This document shows positions 1 through 11,639 of a stretch of DNA of 64,000 nucleotides, one piece after another. The translations under genes were made by a program, and so were the position numbers. Within the stretch, counting starts at the first letter, position 1. Each line of letters opens with the position of its first letter. This stretch comes from Serripes groenlandicus. Taxonomy: Eukaryota > Mollusca > Bivalvia > Cardiida > Cardiidae. The stretch covers positions 42,568,076 through 42,632,075 of the forward strand of contig JASEVX010000011.1 of assembly GCA_031761405.1 (NCBI GenBank). Direction: 5' to 3'. The notes under the pieces are model-generated. The model ran no database searches. It worked only from the letters and a program-made list of their open reading frames with translations, and was not told the origin of the DNA.

Positions 1-620
1 CATTTAAATATTATATTTCATACGTTTTCGCTGATTTTGTATACTGCAATTTATTTCTTAATGAAAACAATTACAGGTTAGTATGCAGAAAATTGCATTA
101 ATGCCGAGCGCGAGGGTAAACAACGCCAAACAACAACAACAACAATGCAGAAAATTTCATTTTAAAACTTCTCTTAAAGTGCCTCTTGGAGGATCGCCAA
201 CTTAACTATGAACCAATCAAAACGTTTCATTTCCTTTATTTCTTCGACATTATTCATTAAATACAACATTTGATTGGTCTACGATCTAGATCATTCGTTT
301 AACATCTAGATCAAAACCCACGTTAATCAGCTATCGTCGAAAAAGTGTTGGTAATTCATATAATTTTGCAGGAATAATCATTATATCCACCAGTTGATAA
401 CGGATATCGTGGGCTTCATGCAACACGGTTGTAACTTCATCTTGTTACAAGATGTAGTAACATCTGCTTTGCATGAAGCTATCAATGTCTTATAATATAA
501 ATCCCTGGCGACGTTGATGGTAGACGGACAATGCAATAAACAGAATATCTCACTCTGCGTTAACTTTGTTTTGTTTTGATAGTTTGAAGTAGTTTGCGCC
601 ACCATAAAAAAATGTTTTTA
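1..620. other. AT-rich unique-looking sequence, no gene seen
   Basis: No coding region, RNA gene or strong repeat is visible. A 17-base palindrome (CATCTTG-TTA-CAAGATG) lies at 438-454. The short open frame at 381-605 has no recognisable domain. Confidence 0.5.
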
Positions 621-621
621 T

Positions 622-850
622 ATCACGGCGTTTCCTAGGTAAGTTACCAGTACTTCTTGTCCATTTATCCTGACACCAATCAGTAATCAGTAATCAGAAA
701 TCAGTAATAAGTAATCACCAAATCAGTAATCAGTAATCAGTAATCACCAATCAGTAATCAGAAATCAGTAATCAGTAATCAGTCGTAATGCTAGGCCACT
801 ATCCTGAGCACCAAGGAGGGAAATAACAGCACTGCAGTGCTGACGGCCTG
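622..850 (-). repeat. SINE-like fragment split by a minisatellite
   Basis: The left part (ATATCACGGCG, then 'CCATTTATCCTGACACCA') and right part ('CAGTCGTAATGCTA') match the copies near 9.14, 12.67 and 49.92 kb. Positions 677-782 between them are a simple minisatellite of CAGTAAT-type units. The flanks are ordinary dispersed repeat; the expansion is local. Confidence 0.6.
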
Positions 851-959
851 GGAGCTGCTGTAAGGTTGGATTTTTCGACGCACGGGCCCTACGGCCCCGG
901 TTAATCCGCGACTGTATATTACACGTGACTTCTTTCGTGGGGTGGGGGGAGTCGCGCAT

Positions 960-2230
960 GTGCCCTATGGGCCCCCGCTAAATCCGCCACTACATTTGCC
1001 ACGCTTTTTCTTTGTTTACCATTAATTTAATTTTTCGACGCACGGGGCCTACGCCCCCCCCCCTTTGGTTAATCCGCTACTGTATATTTCACGTGGCTTC
1101 TTTCTTTTTTCCCGTTCCTCTTCGTGAATGTTAATAATGTTAGCAAGCGTCCATATTTGACCTCTAGGCGCATTAATTTCTAAAGCATTTCTTAAACTTA
1201 TATTGGAGTACTCACGCCTTAAGTTTTACACTGATGTTCAAACAACATTAAAATGATATTTATGGGGGAGATCCTAACTTTTCAAATTCAGTTTTGTTGA
1301 ATCCATGATGAAATATTTAGCCCGATCCTAGCTAATGCTAGCGGGCAAGTGGATGTTTACATCTCTGCCGAGAGGGAAGAAAGGGTTACACTTTACAAAG
1401 GGTAATCGCGCGGTGCAGTGCTATATTGGCGTAGTGATATCTTAATAATAGTGTACACTTAAATATGATATTTACACATTACGAGACTTTGTATTTTATT
1501 TGGATACCTAGAATAAGTGGAACTTATTTTACTTATTTTACTTTTGCATATGTTTGCATTCGTAATTCAATCTGATTTGTTTGCTCCATTTTTGTATGTG
1601 TTCTGGGGCATTTACATCACGTGACTTCAAAATTCAACCTGTAACAATGGTATCGTTTGCGCATGCGCGCAACTCTGCCAACAATGATCGGTAAATATTC
1701 CGCGATCTGCAGTAAACCGCTTGCTGTCAGCACTTTGAATGCTTTAATTGTTGTTTTTGGCCTGGGGCTTTAGCCCCTGGTCATAGTAGTAATACCATTT
1801 TTTTCGGAGTTTGGCAGCCTGCACATTGCTGTTAATACCAAACAACGCATTTTAGGGTGAGACTACGCGAGAAAAATAGTTCAACATGGATTCAACAAAA
1901 CTGCATTTAAAAGGTTAAGATCTTCCAAAAAAATATCATTATAATATTGTTGGAACATCAGTGAACATCTTAAGGCGTGAGCACTTCACTATAAGTTTAA
2001 CAAATGTTTTCGAAATTAATGCGCCGAGAGGTCAAATATGGAAGTTTATGAACTAATAACATTCGCGAAGCAGAACGGAAAAGTACAAAGAGTCGCGTGG
2101 CAAATGCAGTGGCGAATTTACCTGGGGGCCCGCAGGGCCCTTGCGACGAAAGATTAATAGTAAACAAAGGAGTCGCGTAACGAATGCAGAGGCGGATTTA
2201 GCGAGGGGCAATAGTGCCAGTGACCCCCCT
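960..2230. mobile_element. Long inverted-repeat (foldback) element, arms about 350 bp
   Basis: Left arm 960-1311 and right arm 1880-2230 are collinear inverted copies. In order they share 'GGTCAAATATGGA', 'GGCGTGAG', 'AATGATATTT', 'GTAAACAAA' and 'GCGGATTTAGCG'. The spacer 1312-1879 has no recognised gene. 'GTGGCGGATTTAGC' resembles hAT-type non-autonomous termini, but no target duplication was identified. A further partial unit lies at 2318-2375. Confidence 0.65.
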
Positions 2231-2679
2231 CCCGCCCCCACCTAGACGTTCCCAGCTCCACTTTTTATTTATTTTGCTTTTTTATATTATCCAAGGAAAC
2301 CATTACATGTCGATACATTAATGGTAAACAAAGGAGTCGCGTGACAAATGCAGAGGCGGACTTAGCGAGGAGCATTAGGGTAAGGAAGTCAAACGATCCG
2401 AATGCCCACACAATTCGTTGGATAGCGATCACATTGTTGGTGACAAGTTGCGAGTTCGAAGAAAGAATTTCAACTATTGGCCCCGTAAAGTCCGACTGAA
2501 GATCATCAATGACGAAGAAATTGCTTACAGAAATGTGCCTTATGTCTGCACAAAGAGATAAAGATATCAACCTTTATGTTTTCAAAAGTCTTCTGCTGCA
2601 GATTTATATTGTTATCAAAAACATATTAATTAATTAAAAATATAGCCTACCTAGTATCACTTAAACCGCAGTCACAATT

Positions 2680-3010
2680 ACCTTGCGATAGGTTTGCGAG
2701 TAATTTGCGGCGAATTTCTAGCTATTTTCGGCCGGAATCCTTCGGGACTCCTCGCGGGCATCGAGTTACTTTTAACCTCATTGCACATTAATCGGCTGAT
2801 GCCTGGCCGAGGTCCGGCCGGGCATCACACATATCGGGCGAGCACCGGTCAAAGCTTTGGACTACCCAGACAATCCAGACGCCGCTCAAAGCCCGCCGGA
2901 AATCGGGCAGACATTGACCGGGGACAGGCCGGCGTCTGGCCGACCACCCATTGTGGCTCGCAGGTTCTGAAAGCCGGCTCATCGCATCATTCATCATATC
3001 ATACAGTCGC
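2680..3010. other. GC-rich island in AT-rich sequence
   Basis: About 330 bp is visibly much richer in G and C than both flanks, with many CGG/CCG words. Both strands are open for 60-110 codons, as expected from few AT-rich stops. No motif, splice site or homologous copy in the window was recognised. It could be a fragment of a GC-rich transposon or a CpG island. Confidence 0.4.
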
Positions 3011-3329
3011 GCTCTTCGCAGAAGGTTAACCCATAGTTTATCACAAAAGGGTCATAATAACAGTACTACAAGATGCCCTAGAAAAGATGGGATGACTGAA
3101 AGAGAAGGAGAATGCAGAACCCACACGAGAGTGCAGAACCCACAAGAGAGTGATAGTGGCATGGAAGTGAATGAGACCATGACTCTCCTCTTCAGCCATC
3201 AATGCACCAATAACTAAGTTGAAGCGGTAGATTGCAACCGTCAAACTCTCCCTCAAACGGGCGACCCGATCGCGCTATTAAGGTGCTCGCAAGCGCTGTG
3301 GAGGTATCAACGGCATTCTCGTAAGAATG

Positions 3330-4133
3330 TTTGTCTGAATACTATCTAATTCAAGTTCGAATATGAGTCATATTGGGTCAGAAACTAGGTCATTTGGCTA
3401 AATTGAAGGGACATCTTGTTAACAATCTAGATATTGCATTTTTAACTTGAGTATGATGGAACTGATTCCGAATGTGTGTCTTGATGAGATGTAGGCCAAG
3501 TTTGAAAATTGGTCATGTCTGTTCAAAAACAAGGTCACTAGGCCAAATTGAAGGAAAATATCTCGTCAACACTGTAGAAGCCACATTTTTTAAGATTCGT
3601 CAGAATGTCTATCTTAATGATATCTAGGCTAAGTTCGAATATGGGTCATGCCGGGTTAAATCACTAGATCACTAAGCCAAATTGAAGGAAAATCTTGTTA
3701 ATACTCTGGAGGCCGCAGTCTTTGCTTCAACAGCTTGAAACTTTGTCAGAATATTTGTATTGATAATATCTAGTCCATTTTCGAATATGGATCATATCAT
3801 GTAAACAAAAAAATAGGTCACTAGGCCAAATGAAGGAAAATCTTGATTACACTGTGGAGGTCGCATTTTGAATCTTTTTCAGAATAATTGTCTTGATGAG
3901 TTTTGCATTGACCAAACACTTTCTGCCAGTCTAGAACATGGTTTAGAGAATTATTTCTACTTGATGCAAGTTGATTTAACTTTGACATATTTCTAAATAC
4001 AATAAGGCAGAAACTTCAAAATATTCTGCCTAAACCTGCTGTCAAATTTTCCTTTGTTTCTTCATGTCTTAAATGTGTATACTTATGAGCGCTTGCACTC
4101 AGGTGAGCGATATAGAGCCAGCAAGGTCTTCCT
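3330..4133 (-). mobile_element. HINE/pearl-like tandem-core element, minus orientation
   Basis: Several diverged monomers of roughly 140-150 bp are recognised by 'GGTCACTAGGCCAAATTGAA' and 'CACTGTGGAGG'. The right edge carries 'CTCAGGTGAGCGATATAG', the reverse complement of the 5' subterminal 'GCTCACCTG' box of the plus-strand elements at 23.37 and 27.12 kb. The same family recurs at 56.4-58.1 kb. No coding sequence. Assignment to non-autonomous Helentrons is inference. Confidence 0.6.
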
Positions 4134-4134
4134 G

Positions 4135-4300
4135 TTTTCAAATTAGCAATTTCATAATATTTACTATTCCTGATATGATCTTTCAACTTCTTAACAATAA
4201 ATACATAAACATAAGCTGCAATTGTTTTTTCTTTCACATTTTCCCTACTTCTCCAACCTTCCTGCAGCCTCCAGGCCGTCAGCACTTTTAGTGCTTTGAT
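4135..4300. repeat. Shared flank ending in an AGCACTTTTAGTGCT stem-loop
   Basis: The stretch matches 58110-58285 closely and ends 'CCGTCAGCACTTTTAGTGCT' plus TTGATT. Relatives of this terminus are at 1727-1755 and, reversed, at 828-850. A short hairpin a few bases from an AT end is what Helitron-like 3' ends look like, but no partner 5' end was delimited. Confidence 0.45.
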
Positions 4301-4930
4301 TACAAACTGTGATGACTGTCTCGTGCACGTGCCAAAACCAGATTGTTCAATTTCGTGGAAACAGGTGTTACTAAACGAACTACGAGATACTCGTATAAGT
4401 GATTATTTACTTATGAGGAAGATTAAGAAAAATCATTGAATCATAGGTGGTGCGTTTCTTTTTATTTTAAGTATATATAAAGGCCTTTATAAAAGTTTGA
4501 TGTACGTAGATAATTGATCATCGTGATAGCAATCGCCAGCTTATGCAATAAAGATGAGCGTTTCCTTTGGGTGCTGACTAATTTCTACTTCTCAGAGGAC
4601 GCATAATTACATATACGAAGATGAACATAAAAGCGGCAATGCATCATGTCAAAAGCTTGTTCCTTTTGAATTATTTTCTTTTTTTATTCAATGTATATAA
4701 ATCGGCACAATTCAAACATGAGTGAGTCCATTTGATTTGACCCTGGAGGATAACGTATCCTGTAGTATGGTGGCATCTGAAGGCCTACTGTTATATTCAT
4801 TTTACATAATCGCCTTTTTTGCTGTTATGTTACAAGTCCACCAACTGTTTCAAAACCAAATAGAATAGTATGTACACTCAAAAATCAAAAAGGCAACAAA
4901 AGATCATATTACAATCGTTTACCTTCTCCA
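4301..4930. other. AT-rich stretch, nothing recognised
   Basis: Contains low-complexity AT sequence and no convincing coding frame, repeat or RNA gene. Confidence 0.4.
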
Positions 4931-4934
4931 TTGA

Positions 4935-5225
4935 TTGATTTATTGACTGATTGGGGCATAACATCGTTTTCAACCATTTTTTTAGTCATAGCACGGCGGC
5001 CAGTTCACCTTCTCACGTGTTTCCTAGCTTTCTAACAGCAGTACTCCTCACAGCACACTTTCCACGCAACCGGCTGCTTTTCCACAAAGACAGCTAGCCC
5101 TTTGGTGAAAGACGAATGACACTTGTCATAGTGACTTTTGTCTAACGTCGGAAAGTCGGAAAGAATGTTGGCCGAGCTGGGATTCGAATTCACAACCCCT
5201 GGATTGAGCTACATCTTCAAAGTCT
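4935..5225 (-). mobile_element. tRNA-derived SINE, near full length
   Basis: On the minus strand it has a tRNA-like head with B box 'TTCGAATCCC'-type sequence, a body ('GCAGCCGG', 'GAACTGGCCGCCG') and a tail with 'GTTATGCCCCAATCAGTCA'. The same family occurs at 13.5, 31.3, 42.7, 45.7 and 61.3 kb. The tail domain resembles molluscan V-SINEs such as RUDI. Confidence 0.75.
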
Positions 5226-5324
5226 GAAGTCAAATTTGAGGCATAACTAAATAACTGCATAACGAGGCTTATATAAGTTATCCTTACGCAAGGCTTTGAT
5301 AAAAGCAATCCCTGCAATATGTGA

Positions 5325-5490
5325 AAAATCTCTATAAGAAGATGTCGTAATTATTGAACGGAGATTAAAACATTGTGTCAAAAGGAAAAATTTCTTATGA
5401 GAAATTACTCATTTTGACACATTTTTATCGAAATTCGTCGGCTGCAGAGGCGTCAGAAAGCTTCTGTATTTGAATATGGTTTAGTTGACG
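5325..5490. mobile_element. Palindromic TTAA-type MITE, partial
   Basis: The centre is a hairpin ('AATTTCTTATGAGAAATT') flanked by 'TGTGTCAAAAGG' and 'CATTTTGACACA'. The outer arm has 'GGCTGCAGAGGCGTCAGAAAG'-like sequence. It belongs to the family best seen at 50.09-50.33 kb. Confidence 0.6.
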
Positions 5491-5942
5491 GTAAATGCTA
5501 TACTGGTCAATAGCTTTTCTTCTTGCAGTTTCTTCAAAATTGAAAGCCTACGAAAACTCTGTGAACAAAGGTAAAGTTGGATTAGGAAAACACAACTAAC
5601 TTCAATATTAAAATAAAACCTTATATTTATTTTGATGAACGTGAGCAAATTTATATCATAGACTTTTTTTAATAAATAGGATATGTTTTTAAAACAGTTT
5701 CATGCTTTTATTAGTAACAGCCAGCTCGTCGATGACGTAACTTCCGGATTGGATCTGGTACCCCTGTCTCACTTGCTGTATCACCTTGCAGTACGTGTAA
5801 AGTTGTAACCTCGTCGAAGCGATATTCAGCACTAAAGATTGCATTCACCATTCTCCATGAATAACAGCCACACCATTTCAGTAGCTTTGATAGTCCTAAA
5901 AGTAGATATTTACGAAATAAAAAGGTATATCGGTATGAAGTC

Positions 5943-6090
5943 TTAACCCTTTCTCACACATCGACGCTTTCTGACACATCTGCAGCAGCCGACTTTTGAA
6001 AACATTGTAGCAAAAAGTGAATTTGCTTACAATGAGCAATTTTTTCCATTTTGACACAATGTTTACAACTCTATTCAATAACTTTTTTTC
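5943..6090. mobile_element. Palindromic TTAA-type MITE, partial
   Basis: Begins TTAACCCTTTCTCACAC, then 'GACGCTTTCTGACACATC', 'GCAGCAGCCGAC', and a central 'CAATGAGCAATTTTTTCC'. The right arm is eroded. Confidence 0.6.
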
Positions 6091-6177
6091 CATTTACAGT
6101 CAGAATATTTTGCGCATGTATGCAATAAGATGATATTTCGAGATGTGGCTCCTTATTAACTGTTCCATACTCCACAC

Positions 6178-6275
6178 AACTGACTGTTTTGTCCACAGAG
6201 ACAGTTGGCCTATTGCTGGACGAGTGACGCTTATCGCGTTGACTTTTTTCAAACGTCAAAAAGAATGTTTACCCA
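6178..6275 (-). mobile_element. SINE body fragment
   Basis: Matches the middle of the minus-strand SINE at 61.35-61.64 kb (lines up with 'GACTTTTGTCAAACGT', 'AAAGAATGTTT'). Both ends are missing. Confidence 0.55.
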
Positions 6276-6279
6276 ATGA

Positions 6280-7235
6280 ATTGGAGACATCGGTCAGTTA
6301 TCTCCCTGTAATACTCTCTACATCTAGCTAGGTCCTATCATTTGGTTTCCTCTGTTTTTATCATTGGTTTCTTTGCACTGGATGGTGCACTTATAATTGC
6401 ATTTTCTTGGCCAACTGTTATTAGATTGATTAGTAAATCCACATTTGTTTTCTTTAAACACTGCTATGTAAATTTTCTCTTTTGAATCATCACTTTAATT
6501 AACACATTTATGATTAATGTGTACAGAGTAATTGCAATATCTCATTGCGAAATAGCGATAAAGACAAAGGATTCTAACTTAAAGGACCTACCAACTATTT
6601 GGTCTTCCTTGGTCTTATCTGACAAGGGAGATAATATAATTATCCCTAATGTCCCTAATTGGGGTTCGAACTCTCAAACTCTTGATTGACATTTGGCATT
6701 TAAACAATCGTATCATTGCATCGTGTCAGTGTTAGAAGATAAGTTGATTTTATGATATTACTACTGGATGAGGAACAGTGTAGACCGTGCTGATACTGCG
6801 CTTATGCAAGTACTGACCTGTGTCTACATTTGTCCTTAATTTTGTCCTGCCATGTGGCTCAATTATTACATGTGTACGTACTTTTTATATGTACTTCCTT
6901 CCGCGCGCTTTTGTCAATTCTCATACAAGGCAGAATGAACTGTGGGTAAATGTCTTCTAGCCTCACGTTGGTATCATCTCGTAGAGTCACGTAGTCGTCG
7001 AGATTGTTTGTGGAAAGAGATTCATTTGATGAACTGACACGCTGATAGACCATGAATTTTGGTGTAAGTGGATAAGTGTCTGTCTTTAGCCGTTTGTTGT
7101 CATGAGCGAATGAGCATTCGGCAGTGTTGTCGTTCTTTTTTTCGAAACCGACCTGTAACGATAGAATTCAATTTTTGATAAGGAGTTATAATGTATGGTT
7201 GCAGTTAACATTTTAGTGAACCTTTGCATCTAACC
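6280..7235. other. No gene recognised
   Basis: Mixed AT-rich sequence. The minus-strand open frame near 6859-7053 has no motif and no clear splice signals, so it is not called. Confidence 0.35.
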
Positions 7236-7240
7236 ACAGT

Positions 7241-8000
7241 ATTGGTGTATGCGTTATGTTATGTAAGGGGTAGGCAACTCAATGACAAAAGGGCGCCATC
7301 ATTATTGGTGTATGCGTTATGTTATGTAAGGGATAGGTAACGCAATGACAAAAGTGCGCCGCAATTATTGGTGTATGCATTATGTAATGGAAGGGGTAGG
7401 TCACTCCAGACAAAGTGCGCCCCAATTATTGGTGTATGCGTTATGTTATGTAAGGGGTAGGTAACGCAATGTCAAAAGTGCGCCTCAGTTATTGGTGTAT
7501 GCGTTATGTTATGTAAGGGGTAGGCAACTCAATGACAAAAGTGCGCGGTCATTATTGGTGTATGCATTATGTAATGTAAGGGGTAGGCAACTCCAGAGAA
7601 AAAAGTGCGCGGTCATTATTTGTGTATGCCTTATGTAATGTAAGGGGTAGGTAAATCTATGACAAAAGGACGCCGTCACTGTTGGTGTATGCATTATGCT
7701 ATGTAAGGGTAGGTAACTCAATGACAAAAGTGCGCGGTCATTATTGGTGTATGCATTATGTAATGTAAGGGGTAGGCAACTCCAGAGAAAAAAGTGCGCG
7801 GTCATTATTTGTGTATGCCTTATGTAATGTAAGGGGTAGGTAACTCTATGACAAAAGGACGCCGTCATTATTTGTGTATGCCTTATGTAATGTAAGGGGT
7901 AGGGCGTTGCTATTATTGGTGAATGCCTTATGTAATGTAAGGTGTAGAGCGCCGCTATTATTGGTGTATGCCTTATGTAATGTAAGGGGAAGGCAACTCC
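7241..8000. repeat. Tandem array of about 62-bp units
   Basis: About 12 units start with 'ATTGGTGTATGCNTTATG', followed by 'TAAGGGGTAGG' and 'GCAATGACAAAAGTGCGC'. Starts at 7241, 7303, 7366 and onward give a 62-63 bp period; the last units are shortened. A 119-codon minus-strand frame runs through it only because the unit lacks stops in that frame. Confidence 0.9.
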
Positions 8001-8269
8001 AGATTAACTATGACTATCGATGACATTACTTATATAACTTTTCAGCAGACGGCTGGCTACTAAGACGAAGATGTTACCGCCACTTAGTTTCGCCTCTTAT
8101 TTCTTCAATGTGTTTCGATACATAATATATTTTAGTAAGATGGTCAGGGTATTTCTATAAATTTATACTTTAGAATATACACAATCACAATTTATAGCCT
8201 TTCCAACTGATGAGAAATTCCACGTATACGACTTTGTAAACAAATAGGTAAACTCGTGGGAAATAAATC

Positions 8270-8400
8270 TTAAACAGATATTTATTTAATAGAGTTTTAA
8301 ACAAAAAGAAAGAGCAGTGTAACAACAGGAGAATTTGTTCATTATGAGCAACATTGTCTTTTTTCACACGGTTTTAAAAAGTCGTCCATCACAGAGATCC
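8270..8400. mobile_element. Diverged TTAA-type MITE fragment
   Basis: Contains 'GAATTTGTTCATTATGAGCA' and 'AAAAGTCGTC', the centre and arm of the palindromic family, in degenerate form. Confidence 0.45.
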
Positions 8401-8414
8401 AGATAAGAAGAGGT

Positions 8415-8574
8415 TTACAGCTCTTTTCCCCACAATATCTCTCTCATTATCCAACCAAATCCTATGTTGTGTGTACTCAAAAGAATCGTCTCATTGAGAA
8501 TAAGTATTTTAGAACAAGGAAAACGCTCCTTAACTAGAGCTCTTGTCCGGGACAGTTGCGGCAAAATGCGTCAT
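8415..8574 (-). pseudogene. Unrecognised coding-like tail, paralogue of the 24.65-25.1 kb frame
   Basis: In one minus-strand frame it reads 'CSKILILNETILLST' then 'NIGF' and 'MRE', ending at a stop at 8415. The 24.65-25.12 kb locus reads 'CSKLLIL', 'SETIILSSQNIGF' and 'IIRE' in the same order, with about 14 residues more between CSKLLIL and SET. Conservation in one frame at two loci supports a coding origin. A plausible acceptor (ACATTCAG) precedes 8574, but a TGA falls in this frame immediately after it. This copy is therefore either dead or starts downstream. Function unknown. Confidence 0.4.
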
Positions 8575-8647
8575 CTGAATGTTGGAAAGTGTTAAGTTAA
8601 TCCATGCTCGGAGTCCACCCTCCTGTAATATCGGTAAAAATACGAAC

Positions 8648-8772
8648 CTCGAATTTAAGCGAAGTCGACGGTAACACGAATCCATCGTTCAATTCGTAGA
8701 CATCATCCTTGCTTGTTGTATTCGACTTGCTTTGGTCGAGGGAACATTTTACTTTCCTTCCGTTGAATAGGC
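8648..8772 (-). CDS. Candidate internal exon, function unknown
   Basis: A strong acceptor (CTTTCTCTTATCAG) precedes 8772, and a possible donor (GAG|GTTCGT) follows 8648. The exon encodes about 41 residues with one Cys ('KVKCSLDQS') and a segment 'LNDGFVLPSTSLKFE'. It lies just upstream, in transcription order, of the coding-like tail at 8574-8415. The 25.12 kb locus also has an exon-like piece just before the paralogous tail, although these two pieces do not visibly match each other. No family recognised. Confidence 0.35.
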
Positions 8773-9134
8773 CTGATAAGAGAAAGCAACTTACCAATGA
8801 TAAAGAGATTAATTGTATGATAAAACTCGTCCTATGACATGGTACCAGTGATCAGTGGGAACTAAAGTGGAGCCTCGTTCAATACTTTTACGATTGGCGG
8901 AATTTAAAAAATAAAGAGGAAAGTTGACATCCACAGTAGCTGTAATTTAGTTTCATTTAGTGGAACCGTTGCCATTATGTAACAAACACACGAAGTAACA
9001 GACTAATTTGATTGTGTGATGATTTTCAACATAATAATGGACCGGAAGCGGAAAAGAAAAACCCAAAGACAAAATGGACCTTAGAGGCGGAAGCCTAACG
9101 TGGTCTCTAAACCAAGGTAAACCAAGGTAAACAA

Positions 9135-9345
9135 TTTTGTAGTCATGTCACGGCGTGTCCGGGGTAGGTTAACCAGTAGTACTGGTCAATTTATCCTGAC
9201 TCAAGCCAGTCAGTCGTAATGATAATCCCACCATGAAGAGCGCTATGGATGGAAAGCCATTTTTACATTTCAAAATCGTATGACTCCGCCGGGGGGTCGA
9301 ACCCGAAACCAACCGCACCCGAGGCGACCGACCTATTACATTAAT
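9135..9345 (-). mobile_element. SINE-like repeat, minus orientation
   Basis: Shares 'TTATCCTGACTCAAGCCAGT' and 'CAGTCGTAATG' with copies near 0.65, 12.7 and 49.9 kb. Its right part holds 'GGGGTCGAACCC', a reversed pol III B-box-like sequence. Confidence 0.55.
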
Positions 9346-9349
9346 ATAC

Positions 9350-10130
9350 TACCATTACACACACCACAATGGTGGTTTAACTGAACAACATTCTGTTTTG
9401 GGTAATTAAAGAAATGTTTTCAAATTTACGTAGATCCATACATAAAATACATGCACATAATTGTTTTCAGCAACGGTGGCAATATTGAGCTGTTGGTATT
9501 TTTCCAAACAATATAGATTCATGTGAGACAGCTCGCGACTTGTTTGTGGCGTCAATCTGTTTAACAGGGTAAAAGTCATATTTTCAAACTTTTCCTGTTT
9601 GTCATGTCAATGGTTGCACATTTCTTGAACATGATATGAATACATCCTCAAGATAAGAAAACAAATGAATGCACTTTATTGTTCTGAAATTAATAAATCA
9701 GATTTACATACTTATAATTAAATAATTTTTGTAAATATATTCAAATATATTGAAGAAAAAAGAAATCTTACCCATTTTGCAGACTTGAATAAAGCTTGTT
9801 CTTACAATTGTAACGTTAGCGTTTGTTCGCCATAGAAACGACGTTAAGTAAGAGACGTAAACAAACGACAACAAACGACGTTAAAGTGAGAGACGTAATA
9901 CTTTCAAACCTCAGAGTGTCAACCTCATATCCGGCCTATTAAATACATCGGCAATATCCCGGGGGTGCTTGTTTGATACCATAGTCTTCGCCAGTATCTA
10001 GTACAAGGGTCGTGAGTTCGCTTCTGAAGAACATTCTGTTTAAATCTTATTGAAACCAGGCCCCAATTTCACCAACGTTACTTGGCGCTAAGTTATACTT
10101 AAATACTTTTAAAAGAGCCCATTTCATCTC
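9350..10130. other. AT-rich, no gene recognised
   Basis: No coding frame of interest. 'AACAAACGACGTTAA'-type words are repeated two or three times around 9837-9890. Confidence 0.4.
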
Positions 10131-10136
10131 TGTTGA

Positions 10137-10352
10137 GGAATCCGCTGTGGTCGCGTGGTTAGCGTCGGGGATTTCGAAACCGGGTGTCCCGGGTTCGATC
10201 CCAAGTCGCGGCACTACGGTCATGGTTGAGTGCCCTTGGGCAATGCACATTTTCTAGCCTAGTACTGGTTTGTTTACCCAGGCATCGTGAACTGTCGCCG
10301 TGATATAACTAAAATAATGTTGAAAGCGGCGTAAAACCCCAATAAATAAATT
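10137..10352 (+). mobile_element. tRNA-derived SINE (RUDI-like), plus orientation
   Basis: Has an A-box-like 'TGGTCGCGTGGTTAGCG' and B box 'GGGTTCGATCCC', then a body and the conserved tail 'GCCGTGATATAACTAAAAT', 'GCGGCGTAAAACCCCAAT' with AAATAAAT repeats. It is a tRNA pseudogene-like SINE head, not a functional tRNA gene: no acceptor stem closes. Confidence 0.75.
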
Positions 10353-10568
10353 CATCGTTTTTGTTTTCCTTTTAAAAATAGTTCATTTCTTTACAAGTAT
10401 TGTTGGTCAGCAAGGTTAATATTTATGTCAACTTAGTCATTTACTTAAATATATTCCACCATCCATGCTTTACACAATATAAGGGGAAACAAATATGATG
10501 AAATATCTCTTTCATATTAAGTTTTGATTATAATCGATGGTACAGAACATTCAAATAAATATCATATT

Positions 10569-10823
10569 ACATATGAACCGTTCCACGAGAAAACCAACAT
10601 TGTGGACTCTGCGTAAAGCGTCGACCCGGATCAACCTTAGCATGTCGCACAGGCTTACGAGGACGGGACACTTTTCGACTCCTGTTGGTTTTCTGTTTCA
10701 GCAATCATTTCTCTATACCTCTGTCCTCGTGAGACGGAATGTGTCGGCCCGGATTATCTGGGTCGGTACTTTACGCAGAGTCCATAGTGTTTGTTATCTC
10801 GTAGAACGGTTCATATATATTTT
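10569..10823. mobile_element. MITE with about 60-bp terminal inverted repeats
   Basis: The left end (GAACCGTTCCACGAGA, then 'GGACTCTGCGTAAAG') is the inverse of the right end ('CTTTACGCAGAGTCC', then 'GTAGAACGGTTC'). Internal 'TCAGCAATCATTTCTCTATA'-type sequence is shared with the copies at 11.9, 21.4, 32.2, 33.0, 33.6, 50.6 and 52.4 kb. Non-coding. Confidence 0.8.
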
Positions 10824-11264
10824 GTTTGGATGGTGTTGTATGCGACCTTCCAACAGTATTTGAATGATAACAAGACGGATGTTTGATGCAAAGCATCAAA
10901 GAGAAGCCGCAATATTTCGTTTCACATGAATAAATAAGAAAAGAGATCATTTAAATCCACAAACATTAGAACAATTAAATCTGTAGTCAGTAATGCTGAT
11001 ATCGATTATTGAAGATGTAAGTTTTATGTAGGATATTTAACCTGGCAGGGTCTGTGTTTTACGTGAATGAGTTAAACTGATCATGAAAAGTGACATATAA
11101 TACTAAAGATAAATGGACAAGAGGTTATGATAAATTTAAATTAGTACCAAAAAAATCAACTATTTGTATTGAACACACGCCATGTTATGATAATATTTTA
11201 TCAAATAATGCTGACACACAGAAAATCTGTTTTTCGTTTGAATCGGTAAGTCATGATAGTGGAT

Positions 11265-11430
11265 AAGGGTTTCATACATAAAACAACAAATCTGCAGTAG
11301 ACTCTCTATAAATGATCGTATGATAATTGAAAAGTGTTGAAATTATTGTGGCAAATGCAGATATTGCTCATTATGAGCAATTTCTCCTTTTGTCTCAATG
11401 ATTTCAATGATGTTCACCCTGACAGACTTT
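11265..11430. mobile_element. Palindromic TTAA-type MITE copy
   Basis: Contains 'ATCTGCAGTAGAC', 'TTGCTCATTATGAGCAATTT' (perfect central hairpin) and 'CTCCTTTTGTC'. The arms are eroded. Confidence 0.65.
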
Positions 11431-11639
11431 AAAATCATCAAGTACAAAACATAGAAAATCTCTATAAATGATAGTAAGATATTTGAAAAGAGTTGAAATT
11501 ATTGTGGAAAATTGAGCAATTGAAAATCAAAGCTGTCGGATTACAAACGAACAATCTCGAGTTGACGAAACTGATTTGAACTTGTGTCGTGATAAGCATT
11601 CAGAAAATCGTAAAAATGAAACGTATTTCAATATACACG

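Noticed and set aside
2265..2570. 101-codon minus-strand frame
   Set aside because: Its C-terminal half is MITE arm sequence shared with 2160-2240. The N-terminal half ('SNSQLVTNNVIAIQRIVWAF') has no recognised family or splice support.
6859..7053. 64-codon minus-strand frame with protein-like composition
   Set aside because: No splice signals, motif or paralogue found; cannot be told from chance.
7509..7868. 119-codon minus-strand frame
   Set aside because: Lies wholly in the 62-bp tandem array; the peptide is a translated repeat.
10150..10215. tRNA gene candidate (A and B boxes)
   Set aside because: Part of a SINE head; no acceptor or anticodon stem closes. The same holds for the heads at 13.7, 31.3 and 61.6 kb.
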